36,223 nucleotides of DNA. It comes from Candidatus Paceibacter sp. Lineage in GTDB: Bacteria > Patescibacteriota > Patescibacteriia > SG8-24 > DYFX01. The notes under the pieces are model-generated. The model saw nothing but the letters and a program-made list of their open reading frames with translations. It was not told where the DNA came from and searched no databases. This document shows positions 19,489 through 27,312 of the stretch, in pieces (the first letter of the stretch is position 1; each line of letters starts with the position of its first letter). The translations under genes and the position numbers were made by a program. The DNA lies in assembly GCA_020724945.1 (NCBI GenBank), contig DYFX01000003.1, positions 1 through 36,223 on the forward strand. Reading direction: 5' to 3'.

Positions 19489-20697
19489 ATGCGCCGCTTC
19501 ATCGCTTTGACCGCCCTCGCGTTCGCCGCCTGCGGCGACAACGACCGCCTTTCCGACCCGATCGACATGGTCTATCGCGTCACCGTCACGGAGTTGGAGG
19601 ACAGCTGCGACGACGGCTCCCTGGCGGGGCCCGAGACCGCCTTCGTCGACGCGCGCCTGCATGCCGACGGCACGGTCGAGCTGGTCGAGCGCAGCCTCTG
19701 GATCCCCGGACCCGGAGCGTACCCGTCCATCCGCGTGCACGGCGGCGTCGTCGACTACGACGCCCAGCGCGCGTCGGCCTACACCGAGAAGGTGTTCCCA
19801 TACCATATCGGAGGGACGCTCACGACGGAGGCGATGGACCTGACGCTCACGGAGCATTGGTACCGCCAGCCGGATTTCACCGACTGCGTGCGCATCGTGC
19901 GCATGCGGGGCGCGCCGCGCGGGTTCCTCGATCCCGCGGACCTCGACGGCATCTACGAGATCGATGTCGCCTATTACGGCGAGATCTGCGGAAGCGATCC
20001 GCTCCCGTCCGTCCCGGAGGGCCGCCAGGTCCTCCTGCTCGACGCCGATCCGCGCCCTGACACGCTGACGCTGTGGATCGAGTCGTACATCGGCATGAAC
20101 GCCGATCTTCCCGGCGGCGACGGCCGCATCGACTGGGACGGTCCGATGACCGTCTCGACCATCGAAGGCTATGTCGGGACGACCGGCGGCCTGCACGGCC
20201 GGTTCGGACCCGCCGAGGTCGACGCCGAACTGTCGTTCCGCCTCCCGGGACAGGCGGCGGACTGCGCGTATCGCTACGCGCTCACGGGCGCCAAGCGCCC
20301 GTCGACCGCGACGGAGCCGCAAGGCGACTACCGCGTCGTCTTCCGCGTCCGCGACGGCTGCGAAGGCCGCACCGAGACGCGCGAGTCCCATGTCACGCTC
20401 GTCCGCCAGCGCGCCGACCTCATGGAAGTCCGCGACAGCTTCGGCCTCTGGTTCATCCCGATCGACGGCGACGCCCTTTCCGCGACCGATTCCGGACCGG
20501 GCGTCGTCGCGACCTTCGAAGGCGCGGCGACGCCGCCGTACCTCTCGTACACCGTCGCGTTCACCTACGGCGAAGGCGCCGACGCCTGCACCTACGCCTG
20601 GGATGTCGACGGCGTCGCCCGCTACCATCCGCACGAGCCGTGGGAACCCGCCTTCCCGCCCGATCCGACCCGCACCGCGCCCGACCTCGACCCGTGA
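19489..20697 (+). CDS. putative lipoprotein of unknown function
   Basis: A 402-residue exported protein. It opens MRRFIALTALAFAAC, a short signal peptide ending in a lipobox-like FAAC with Cys15 as the likely lipidated residue. The mature part has repeated beta-rich segments, and the Cys residues at roughly 100-residue spacing (SCDDG, DCVRI, EICGS, DCAYR, GCEGR, ACTYA) suggest two or more similar beta domains with disulfides; DTL..W and YRV-type strands recur. The C-terminus is Pro-rich. I do not recognise a family. Own promoter, GGAGGT ribosome binding site and terminator make it a single-gene unit. A surface role is inferred from the signal peptide. Confidence 0.75.
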   Translation: MRRFIALTALAFAACGDNDRLSDPIDMVYRVTVTELEDSCDDGSLAGPETAFVDARLHADGTVELVERSLWIPGPGAYPSIRVHGGVVDYDAQRASAYTEKVFPYHIGGTLTTEAMDLTLTEHWYRQPDFTDCVRIVRMRGAPRGFLDPADLDGIYEIDVAYYGEICGSDPLPSVPEGRQVLLLDADPRPDTLTLWIESYIGMNADLPGGDGRIDWDGPMTVSTIEGYVGTTGGLHGRFGPAEVDAELSFRLPGQAADCAYRYALTGAKRPSTATEPQGDYRVVFRVRDGCEGRTETRESHVTLVRQRADLMEVRDSFGLWFIPIDGDALSATDSGPGVVATFEGAATPPYLSYTVAFTYGEGADACTYAWDVDGVARYHPHEPWEPAFPPDPTRTAPDLDP

Positions 20698-20718
20698 CCT
20701 CCCCGGTCGCGGGCTTTT
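20691..20718 (+). terminator. intrinsic terminator overlapping the gene end
   Basis: CCCGTGACC (20691-20699) and GGTCGCGGG (20705-20713) form nine pairs with one wobble, followed by CTTTTC. The 5' arm contains the stop codon of the 19489 gene. Confidence 0.75.
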
Positions 20719-20728
20719 CTTTTGGAAC

Positions 20729-20754
20729 GAAAAACACGCCCGTTCAGGGCATGT
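20729..20754 (-). terminator. intrinsic terminator of the tRNA unit
   Basis: On the minus strand ACATGCCC and GGGCGTGT pair (20734-20741 with 20747-20754, one wobble) around TGAAC, followed by TTTTTCG. It lies just beyond tRNA-Lys. Confidence 0.75.
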
Positions 20755-20760
20755 CATTCA

Positions 20761-20836
20761 TGGTGCGTCGGCTGGGGGTCGAACCCAGGACCTTAGGCTT
20801 AAGAGGCCTCTGCTCTACCGGCTGAGCTACCGACGC
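20761..20836 (-). tRNA. tRNA-Lys (anticodon CTT)
   Basis: A 76-nt cloverleaf on the minus strand with the CCA end encoded. Acceptor GCGTCGG pairs with CCGACGC; D stem GCTC/GAGC; anticodon stem GAGGC/GCCTA with loop CTCTTAA, giving anticodon CTT (Lys); T stem CTGGG/CCCAG with TTCGACC loop; discriminator A. The outermost anticodon-stem pair (27-43) is a G-A mismatch. Transcribed after tRNA-Arg from the promoter at 20977-21005. Confidence 0.93.
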
Positions 20837-20891
20837 ACGGACGATTTCCACAAACGGATACTATACGGCCCCGCGAAAAGAATCAAGACCC

Positions 20892-20966
20892 TGGTGCGGG
20901 CGGAGGGAATCGAACCCCCATAGCCGGTTCCGAAGACCGGTGCTCTATCCGTTGAGCTACGCCCGC
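20892..20966 (-). tRNA. tRNA-Arg (anticodon TCG)
   Basis: A 75-nt cloverleaf on the minus strand with encoded CCA. Acceptor GCGGGCG/CGCCCGC; D stem GCTC/GAGC; anticodon stem CCGGT/ACCGG with loop CTTCGGA, giving TCG (Arg, CGN box); a short four-base variable loop; T stem GGGGG/CCCTC with TTCGATT loop; discriminator A. It is 55 bp upstream of tRNA-Lys in the same direction. Confidence 0.93.
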
Positions 20967-20976
20967 CAGCCAGGGA

Positions 20977-21005
20977 ACGATAGCGGATTTGAACGGGATT
21001 TTCAA
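20977..21005 (-). promoter_or_regulatory. tRNA operon promoter
   Basis: On the minus strand, TTGAAA (complement of 21000-21005) and TATCGT (complement of 20977-20982) with a 17-bp spacer, placing the start close to the 5' end of tRNA-Arg. The -35 is 8 bp beyond the gmk terminator U-tract. Confidence 0.65.
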
Positions 21006-21013
21006 GTCCGGGA

Positions 21014-21040
21014 CGAAAAAAACCGCCGGTCAGGCGGTTT
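21014..21040 (-). terminator. intrinsic terminator of gmk
   Basis: On the minus strand AACCGCC and GGCGGTT (21033-21039 with 21021-21027) around TGACC, followed by a run of Ts. The gmk stop codon lies in the loop. Confidence 0.85.
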
Positions 21041-21605
21041 CGGAATACGGACGGAGGATGCGGAGGACATCTTGGATGCAGTCTTCCAGGTATCCGTGCC
21101 GGTTCGTGACGACATGATCGCACTCGACGGCGGCGGCGATCTCGCCGGGGGCGGCGGCCAGGCGCTTCGCGATGTCCTCCTCCTTCATCGGCGGGACGCG
21201 GGCGCGGAGGCGCGGCTCGAGGTCCCCGAAGTCGCCGGGCCTGATGAAGATCGCCACGGCTTCGGGCATCAGCTTCTTGATGATGCGGGCGCCCTGGATC
21301 TCGACGATCTTGATGGCGAGGGGAGAGGCTTCCAGCGCGCGTCGGAGGCCGGAACGCGAGGTCCCGTACCAGTGCTGCGAGTACTGTGCGTGCTCGAAGA
21401 AGTCGCCTTCCGCGGCCTTCCGCTGGAACTCCTCGCAGGAGAGGAAGTGCATGTCGACGCCGGGCGTCTCCTTCGTGCGCGGGGCGCGGCAGGTGGTGGA
21501 GAGCACATGGATGGCGTCGGGACGCCGCGCGAGCACCTCCGCGAGGACGGAGCTCTTGCCGACCGCGGTCGGCCCGATGATCAGGACGAACGTTCCGATC
21601 GGCAT
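21030..21605 (-). CDS. gmk: guanylate kinase
   Basis: A 191-residue enzyme that phosphorylates GMP to GDP with ATP in purine nucleotide metabolism. The P-loop is GPTAVGKSS (11-19), slightly off the usual GPSGVGKST. The GMP-binding region reads CRAPRTKETPGVDMHFLSCEEF, the typical Rxx(R)xxE..G.dYhF..eeF pattern, followed by QHWYGTS. The C-terminal DHVVTN is the family's nucleotide-contact motif. The start is fixed by AAAGGAGG just upstream, making gmk one of the few conserved genes here with a strong Shine-Dalgarno sequence. A TAAGCT -10-like element lies at 21634-21639 (minus strand) but lacks a clear -35. Confidence 0.92.
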   Translation of the reverse strand: MPIGTFVLIIGPTAVGKSSVLAEVLARRPDAIHVLSTTCRAPRTKETPGVDMHFLSCEEFQRKAAEGDFFEHAQYSQHWYGTSRSGLRRALEASPLAIKIVEIQGARIIKKLMPEAVAIFIRPGDFGDLEPRLRARVPPMKEEDIAKRLAAAPGEIAAAVECDHVVTNRHGYLEDCIQDVLRILRPYSETA

Positions 21606-21644
21606 GGCGGCCTCCTTTCAATGAGCCGCCAGGAGCTTACCACA

Positions 21645-21673
21645 TTGAATTCCCGTCCTGATTCCGCTACACT
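21645..21673 (+). promoter_or_regulatory. promoter for the 21686 gene
   Basis: TTGAAT at 21645-21650 and TACACT at 21668-21673 with a 17-bp spacer. The predicted start is about six bases before the ATG, so there is almost no leader. Confidence 0.6.
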
Positions 21674-21685
21674 GTGGACAAGTCT

Positions 21686-21883
21686 ATGAGGACCAAGCTT
21701 CTGAAATGCAGCGATTTCGGCCTCGAGTGCGACGCGGAATTCCGCGGCGCGACGGTCGAGGAGGTCTTGGAGCAGGTCAAGAAACACGGCATGGAGGCCC
21801 ACGGGCAGACCGCCGAGCAGGTCAACTCCGAGGCCGTGATGCAGATCGCCGCGACCAAGACCCGCGACGAGGACGGTTCCTGA
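21686..21883 (+). CDS. DUF1059-like small protein
   Basis: A 65-residue acidic protein. LLKCSDFGLECDAEFRGATVEEVLEQVKKHGMEAHG resembles the DUF1059 family pattern: a Cys, then G..C in the first strand, a helix with regularly spaced Glu, and a HxxxxHG motif. Family function is unknown. The chosen ATG follows a good promoter at about 12 bp, without a Shine-Dalgarno sequence; an in-frame GTG four codons earlier is less likely because it would sit upstream of the start site. Confidence 0.78.
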   Translation: MRTKLLKCSDFGLECDAEFRGATVEEVLEQVKKHGMEAHGQTAEQVNSEAVMQIAATKTRDEDGS

Positions 21884-21901
21884 ACCGCGCTCCCGGCCGC
21901 G

Positions 21902-21930
21902 CTCCGTGACCGCGATGCGGTTTCACGGAG
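21902..21930 (+). other. long hairpin without U-tract before the typA promoter
   Basis: CTCCGTGA (21902-21909) pairs with TCACGGAG (21923-21930) and an inner CCGC/GCGG adds four pairs around a GAT loop. No U-run follows; instead the typA -35 begins at the next base. It may stabilise or end the transcript of the DUF1059-like gene. Confidence 0.55.
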
Positions 21931-21959
21931 TTGACAAAGCCGGGGCTTCAGGCTATCTT
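21931..21959 (+). promoter_or_regulatory. typA promoter
   Basis: TTGACA at 21931-21936 (consensus) and TATCTT at 21954-21959 with a 17-bp spacer. It gives a leader of about 47 nt. Confidence 0.75.
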
Positions 21960-21970
21960 GAGGCGTCGAG

Positions 21971-21997
21971 AATCCGACCCTGTCGGATTTTCATTTT
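21971..21997 (+). promoter_or_regulatory. terminator-like hairpin in the typA leader
   Basis: AATCCGAC (21971-21978) pairs with GTCGGATT (21982-21989) around CCT, followed by TTCATTTT. It lies between the predicted start site and the typA ATG, so it could act as an attenuator. Regulatory role is inference. Confidence 0.5.
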
Positions 21998-22012
21998 CGC
22001 CGAAAACACCCT

Positions 22013-23818
<1,806 letters not shown>

Positions 23819-23825
23819 GGAAGAC

Positions 23826-23855
23826 GACGGCCGCCCTTGACGGGGCGGCCGTCTT
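23826..23855 (+). terminator. intrinsic terminator after typA
   Basis: An 11-bp stem, GACGGCCGCCC (23826-23836) with GGGCGGCCGTC (23843-23853), around loop TTGACG, followed by a weak U-stretch. The loop may carry the -35 of the next gene. Confidence 0.72.
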
Positions 23856-23865
23856 GCGTTCTGCT
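23837..23865 (+). promoter_or_regulatory. possible promoter for the 23883 gene, inside a terminator
   Basis: TTGACG at 23837-23842 is the hairpin loop. The -10 at 17 bp is TCTGCT (23860-23865), a poor match. AGGAGGA precedes the ATG. Confidence 0.3.
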
Positions 23866-23882
23866 GTCATGCAGGAGGAAGC

Positions 23883-24410
23883 ATGAGACGGAAACCGAAG
23901 ACGCCCGAAGGGATGATCGTCGCCGCCACGACGCGCGAGGAACCGCCGCCGCGGCCCGATCCGACCGACACGCTCGCATGCGTCGGGGAGTCGGGCTGGA
24001 AGGTGAAGTTCGCCTGCGGTCACAAGGCGCCGAGGCGGTTCAAGATCGATTTCTACGGCGAGGTGCGCGAACCCGCCAAGGAGGTCCTCAAGCGGCGCGA
24101 GCGCTGCGGCCCGTGCGCCGCGGCATGGCTGAAGGACATCTCCATCCGCTGCGCGCTCTGCGGCTGCGCCATCCTCCCGGGCGAAGGCGTCGCGGCGTAT
24201 GCCGACGATCCTTCCTACAAGGAGGCGTGGAAGACGCGCATCGGCTCGGACAAGGACGGCGTCCTCGGATGCATGGGGTGGGACTGCTGCCCCTCCGGCG
24301 GCTTCTTCGCCGGACACTGGACGCTGGACGGGTTCCGCCCGGCCTACGCCCACGGCTCGGCCATGTCCGAGGCCATCGCCACCGGCAAGCCCGTCATCGG
24401 CAACGCCTGA
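23883..24410 (+). CDS. hypothetical cysteine-rich protein, possibly zinc-binding
   Basis: A 175-residue protein that I do not recognise. The cysteines are clustered: CGH at 45-47, CGPC at 75-78, CALCGC at 90-95, then C130 and CC at 135-136. A pattern of CxH...CxxC and CxxCxC suggests one or two zinc-ribbon or treble-clef-like sites. The N-terminus is Pro/Arg-rich and probably disordered. It has a strong AGGAGGA ribosome binding site, a terminator and possibly its own promoter, like other accessory genes here. A role in nucleic-acid or protein binding is only a guess. Confidence 0.68.
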   Translation: MRRKPKTPEGMIVAATTREEPPPRPDPTDTLACVGESGWKVKFACGHKAPRRFKIDFYGEVREPAKEVLKRRERCGPCAAAWLKDISIRCALCGCAILPGEGVAAYADDPSYKEAWKTRIGSDKDGVLGCMGWDCCPSGGFFAGHWTLDGFRPAYAHGSAMSEAIATGKPVIGNA

Positions 24411-24437
24411 CCGCCCCGCACCACGGGCGGTCTTTTT
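24409..24437 (+). terminator. intrinsic terminator
   Basis: GACCGCCC (24409-24416) pairs with GGGCGGTC (24425-24432) around an eight-base loop, followed by TTTTT. The stem begins within the stop codon. Confidence 0.85.
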
Positions 24438-24462
24438 CGTCTCCGGCTTCGATGGACGAAAA

Positions 24463-24478
24463 TGCGTCAGCTGACGCA
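24463..24478. promoter_or_regulatory. 16-bp perfect palindrome upstream of the proS promoter
   Basis: TGCGTCAGCTGACGCA is a perfect 16-bp inverted repeat with A-rich flanks, 21 bp before the proS -35. It has the look of a dimeric regulator binding site. No second copy was noticed in the window. Confidence 0.5.
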
Positions 24479-24498
24479 AAACGGTACACGAGGGTTTC

Positions 24499-24527
24499 TT
24501 GACCCCGCACCCGTTTCCCCATAAAGT
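24499..24527 (+). promoter_or_regulatory. proS promoter
   Basis: TTGACC at 24499-24504 and TAAAGT at 24522-24527 with a 17-bp spacer. The -10 ends nine bases before the proS ATG, so the transcript would be almost leaderless. Confidence 0.68.
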
Positions 24528-24536
24528 AGGCGTGCT

Positions 24537-25805
24537 ATGCGCTACTCCCACCTCTTCGGAAAGACTTCCAAGAACGCCCCGTCGGACGCCGATTCGCCGA
24601 ACGCCCGCCTGCTCGAGCAGGGCGGCTTCGTCGAGCATGTGATGGCCGGCGTCTATTCGTGGCTCCCGCTCGGGCTCTCCGTCCTCCGCAAGGTGGAGCA
24701 GATCGTCCGCGAGGAGATGGACGCGCTGGGCGGCCAGGAGATCTTCATGCCGTCGCTCCATCCGAAAGAGTACTGGGACACGACCGGCCGCTGGGACAAG
24801 GTCGACATCCTCTTCAAGCTGAAGTCGCAGACGGACAAGATGTACGCCCTCGGCTGCTCGCACGAGGAAGTCGTCACGCCGCTCGCGCAGAAGTTCACGC
24901 GCTCGTACAAGGAGCTGCCCTTCGCGCTCTACCAGATCAACACCAAGTTCCGCGACGAACTGCGCGCCAAGTCCGGCGTCCTGCGCGGCCGCGAGTTCCG
25001 GATGAAGGACATGTACAGCTTCCACACGGACCAGGCCGACCTGGAAGCGTTCTACGCGAAGGCGCTCGAGGCGTATGTCCGCGCCTTCAAGCGCTGCGGC
25101 CTCGATGTGAAGGTCGTGCAGGCTTCCGGCGGCATCTTCACCGACAAGATCTCGCATGAGTTCCAGGCGCTCACCGAATCCGGCGAGGACACCATCCTGG
25201 CCTGCGAGACCTGCCGTTTCGGCCAGAACCTCGAGGTCGCGACCCTCAAGGAAGGGGACGCCTGCCCCAACGGCGACGGCAAGCTCGTGAAGGTGAAGGG
25301 TATCGAGGTCGGCAACATCTTCGACCTCGGCACCAAATATTCGGACGCCTTCGGCTTCGACTTCATGAACGAGGAAGGCAAGCATGAGCGCATCCTGATG
25401 GGCTGCTACGGCATCGGCACCTCGCGCCTCGTCGGCGCCATCGTCGAGGCCTACAACGACGACAAGGGCATCGTCTGGCCCAAGGCCGTGGCGCCGTTCC
25501 ATGTCCATCTCGTGCCGCTCAAGTCGAAGGATGAGGAGAAGCGGAAGCTCATCGATGCGGCCGTCTCCGCGATCGAGACGGACCTTGCCGAGCGGCATAT
25601 CGAAGTCCTGGTCGACGACCGCGACAAGGGCGCCGGCGAGAAGTTCGCCGACGCGGACCTGATCGGCGCCCCGCTCCGCCTCGTGCTCTCCGAGAAGTCC
25701 CTCGCCGCCGGCGGCGTCGAATGGAAGGAGCGCGCCGCGGCCGAAGCCAAGAGCGCCCCGCTCGAGGGCCTCGGCGCCGAAATCGCGCGCTGGTTGAAAG
25801 CCTAG
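24537..25805 (+). CDS. proS: prolyl-tRNA synthetase, compact form without the INS editing domain
   Basis: A 422-residue class II synthetase that charges tRNA-Pro. Class II motif 2 is in NTKFRDELRAKSGVLRGREF with KDMYSFH (about 135-163), and motif 3 is GCYGIGTSRLVGAI (289-302). Between them is only a short insertion (about 220-255) in place of the roughly 180-residue INS editing domain of E. coli ProRS. This insertion retains CETC (223-226) and CPN (243-245), a zinc-ribbon remnant that has lost the last Cys of CPxC. The HGTP anticodon-binding domain is at the C-terminus (about 320-422). Start has no Shine-Dalgarno sequence and lies just after the promoter. Confidence 0.95.
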   Translation: MRYSHLFGKTSKNAPSDADSPNARLLEQGGFVEHVMAGVYSWLPLGLSVLRKVEQIVREEMDALGGQEIFMPSLHPKEYWDTTGRWDKVDILFKLKSQTDKMYALGCSHEEVVTPLAQKFTRSYKELPFALYQINTKFRDELRAKSGVLRGREFRMKDMYSFHTDQADLEAFYAKALEAYVRAFKRCGLDVKVVQASGGIFTDKISHEFQALTESGEDTILACETCRFGQNLEVATLKEGDACPNGDGKLVKVKGIEVGNIFDLGTKYSDAFGFDFMNEEGKHERILMGCYGIGTSRLVGAIVEAYNDDKGIVWPKAVAPFHVHLVPLKSKDEEKRKLIDAAVSAIETDLAERHIEVLVDDRDKGAGEKFADADLIGAPLRLVLSEKSLAAGGVEWKERAAAEAKSAPLEGLGAEIARWLKA

Positions 25806-25812
25806 ATTCCCG

Positions 25813-25842
25813 AAGGCGGCCTTGACTGAAGGCCGCCTTTTT
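25813..25842 (+). terminator. intrinsic terminator after proS
   Basis: AAGGCGGCC (25813-25821) pairs with GGCCGCCTT (25831-25839) around TTGACTGAA, followed by TTTTT. The loop holds a -35-like TTGACT. Confidence 0.87.
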
Positions 25843-25850
25843 GGTTCAGT
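25822..25850 (+). promoter_or_regulatory. probable promoter for the 25899 gene, inside a terminator
   Basis: TTGACT at 25822-25827 in the terminator loop and TTCAGT at 25845-25850 with a 17-bp spacer made of the 3' arm and U-tract. Confidence 0.4.
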
Positions 25851-25898
25851 GGACGCAGTCTCGCCCTTCCGACCCGATCCACCTGCCAGGAGGATACG

Positions 25899-26177
25899 AT
25901 GCGCCGATTGCTGCTCTGGATGTTCACCAGCACGCCGGAAACCGGCTTCTCCGAGCACCTGAACAAGATCGCCGCGCGGCTGATCCTGCTCATGACTCCG
26001 ATCCTGCTGACGCTCTACTGCGGAAGCGTGGGCTTCGGCTGGGGCGTCTGCGCCGGGATGCTCCTCTTCGCCGGCGCGGCCTTCATCAGCACGACCTGGT
26101 ACCGATGGAACGTGATCGAGGCTCCCCGGCTCGACGAGCTGGCCCGCGCCCGCGCGCTCCGCGGTCTCCGTCGCTGA
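25899..26177 (+). CDS. small membrane protein
   Basis: A 92-residue protein with a basic N-terminus and two hydrophobic segments, at about 27-42 and 46-66 (LLMTPILLTLYCGSVG and GVCAGMLLFAGAAFI), so a two-pass membrane protein is likely, with a basic Arg-rich tail. The start is fixed by AGGAGG at 25888-25893. Own probable promoter and a terminator shared with hup. Not recognised. Confidence 0.65.
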   Translation: MRRLLLWMFTSTPETGFSEHLNKIAARLILLMTPILLTLYCGSVGFGWGVCAGMLLFAGAAFISTTWYRWNVIEAPRLDELARARALRGLRR

Positions 26178-26184
26178 ACGCAAA

Positions 26185-26218
26185 ACGCCCCAGCATCGTC
26201 GGAGCGTCTTTTCTTTTT
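26185..26218. terminator. bidirectional intrinsic terminator between the 25899 gene and hup
   Basis: ACGCCCC (26185-26191) pairs with GGAGCGT (26201-26207), one wobble, with CTTTTCTTTTT on the plus side and a TTTT run on the minus side. It can serve both convergent units. Confidence 0.75.
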
Positions 26219-26501
26219 ACGCCTTGCCCTTCAGCGAGTCCTTGAGCGTCTTTCCGGCCTTGAACTTCGGGACGCGGACTTCGGGGATGGTGATCTTCTC
26301 GGTGGGGTTCTGCGGGTTCACGCCCATGCGCGAGGCGCGCGTGCGGGCGGAGAAGGCGCCGAAGCCGGCGATCGTGACCTCGCCGCCGTTCTTGAGCTCG
26401 GCGATGATGAGGTCCGTCAGCGTCTCGACGATCTCTTCGCCGCGCTTCTTGGGGAGGTCGAGCTTCTCGGCGAGCTTCACGGCCAATTCGGCTTTGTTCA
26501 T
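26217..26501 (-). CDS. hup: HU-family DNA-binding protein
   Basis: A 94-residue nucleoid protein. MNKAELAVKLAEKLDLPKK begins the helical dimerisation body, VTIAGFGAFSARTRASRMGVNPQN is the highly conserved beta-hairpin entry with the Pro-containing DNA-intercalating arm (around residue 62), and the C-terminus is Lys-rich. Length is standard. It follows ymdB with a four-base gap and no Shine-Dalgarno sequence, ending the rny-ymdB-hup unit. HU versus IHF is not distinguished by sequence reading, but the body looks like HU. Confidence 0.95.
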   Translation of the reverse strand: MNKAELAVKLAEKLDLPKKRGEEIVETLTDLIIAELKNGGEVTIAGFGAFSARTRASRMGVNPQNPTEKITIPEVRVPKFKAGKTLKDSLKGKA

Positions 26502-26505
26502 ATGT

Positions 26506-27306
26506 TTACTCGATGATCTTTTGAATCTGGACGATCTTCACGGCCTTGCCGTCTTCTCCGACGGTCACGGCGACCGCGTTCAGGTCGACGGGGCCGGCCT
26601 CGGGGATCTCGAAGGCCTTCGCCTCGCCTTCGACGAACCGGCTGATCGGCCCTTCCGGCTCGACGCCGAGGATGGAGTGGCGCGCGCCGGTCATGCCGAT
26701 GTCGGTCAGGTAGGCGGTGCCCTTCGGCAGGATGCGGGCGTCGGCGGTCGGCACATGGGTGTGCGTGCCGGTCACCGAGGAGACGCGTCCGTCGAAGTGG
26801 ATGCCGAAGGCGATGCGCTCGGAGGTCGCCTCGCCGTGGAGATCCACGATGATGGCGTCGAGCTTCTCGCCCGCATGCCGCTTCAGGACGGATTCCATGG
26901 CGACGAAGGGGCTGCCGTACGGCTCGCCCATGAAGACCTGGCAGATCAAGTTTACCACGAGGACCCGTTTTTCGCCAAGTGTTAGCGTTTTTTCGCCGTC
27001 GCCGGCCGTCCCTTCGGGGAAGTTGGCGGGGCGGATGAGGAGATCCTTGAGCTCGGGGTCGGCCCAGACATCGTGCGGACCCTTCTGGTTCGAGAAGATA
27101 TGGTTGCCGGAGGTGAAGAAGTCCACCCCTGCGGCGTGCAGTTCGGCGATGATGGGGCGCGTCACGCCCTTGCCGTGCGCGAGGTTCTCGGCGTTCACGA
27201 TCGTCAGGTCGGGATTGAACTCCTCCTTCAAACGAGGAAGCGCTCGTTTGAGCGCTTCGCGTCCGATCTTGCCGACGACATCTCCGAAGACGAGGAATGT
27301 CATCAT
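26506..27306 (-). CDS. ymdB: YmdB-family metallophosphoesterase
   Basis: A 266-residue metal-dependent phosphoesterase of the YmdB type (cyclic-nucleotide phosphodiesterase in Bacillus). Motifs in order: FGDVVGKIGR at the N-terminus, NAEN near 38-41, SGNHIF near 66-71, HGE near 155-157, GTHTHVPTAD near 179-188 and DIGMTG near 203-208, covering the expected metal ligands. The gene lies between rny and hup, as in Bacillus-type order, linking it to RNA turnover by genomic context. Start is MMTF; the second Met is also possible. No Shine-Dalgarno sequence. Confidence 0.93.
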   Translation of the reverse strand: MMTFLVFGDVVGKIGREALKRALPRLKEEFNPDLTIVNAENLAHGKGVTRPIIAELHAAGVDFFTSGNHIFSNQKGPHDVWADPELKDLLIRPANFPEGTAGDGEKTLTLGEKRVLVVNLICQVFMGEPYGSPFVAMESVLKRHAGEKLDAIIVDLHGEATSERIAFGIHFDGRVSSVTGTHTHVPTADARILPKGTAYLTDIGMTGARHSILGVEPEGPISRFVEGEAKAFEIPEAGPVDLNAVAVTVGEDGKAVKIVQIQKIIE

Positions 27307-27312
27307 ACGGGT

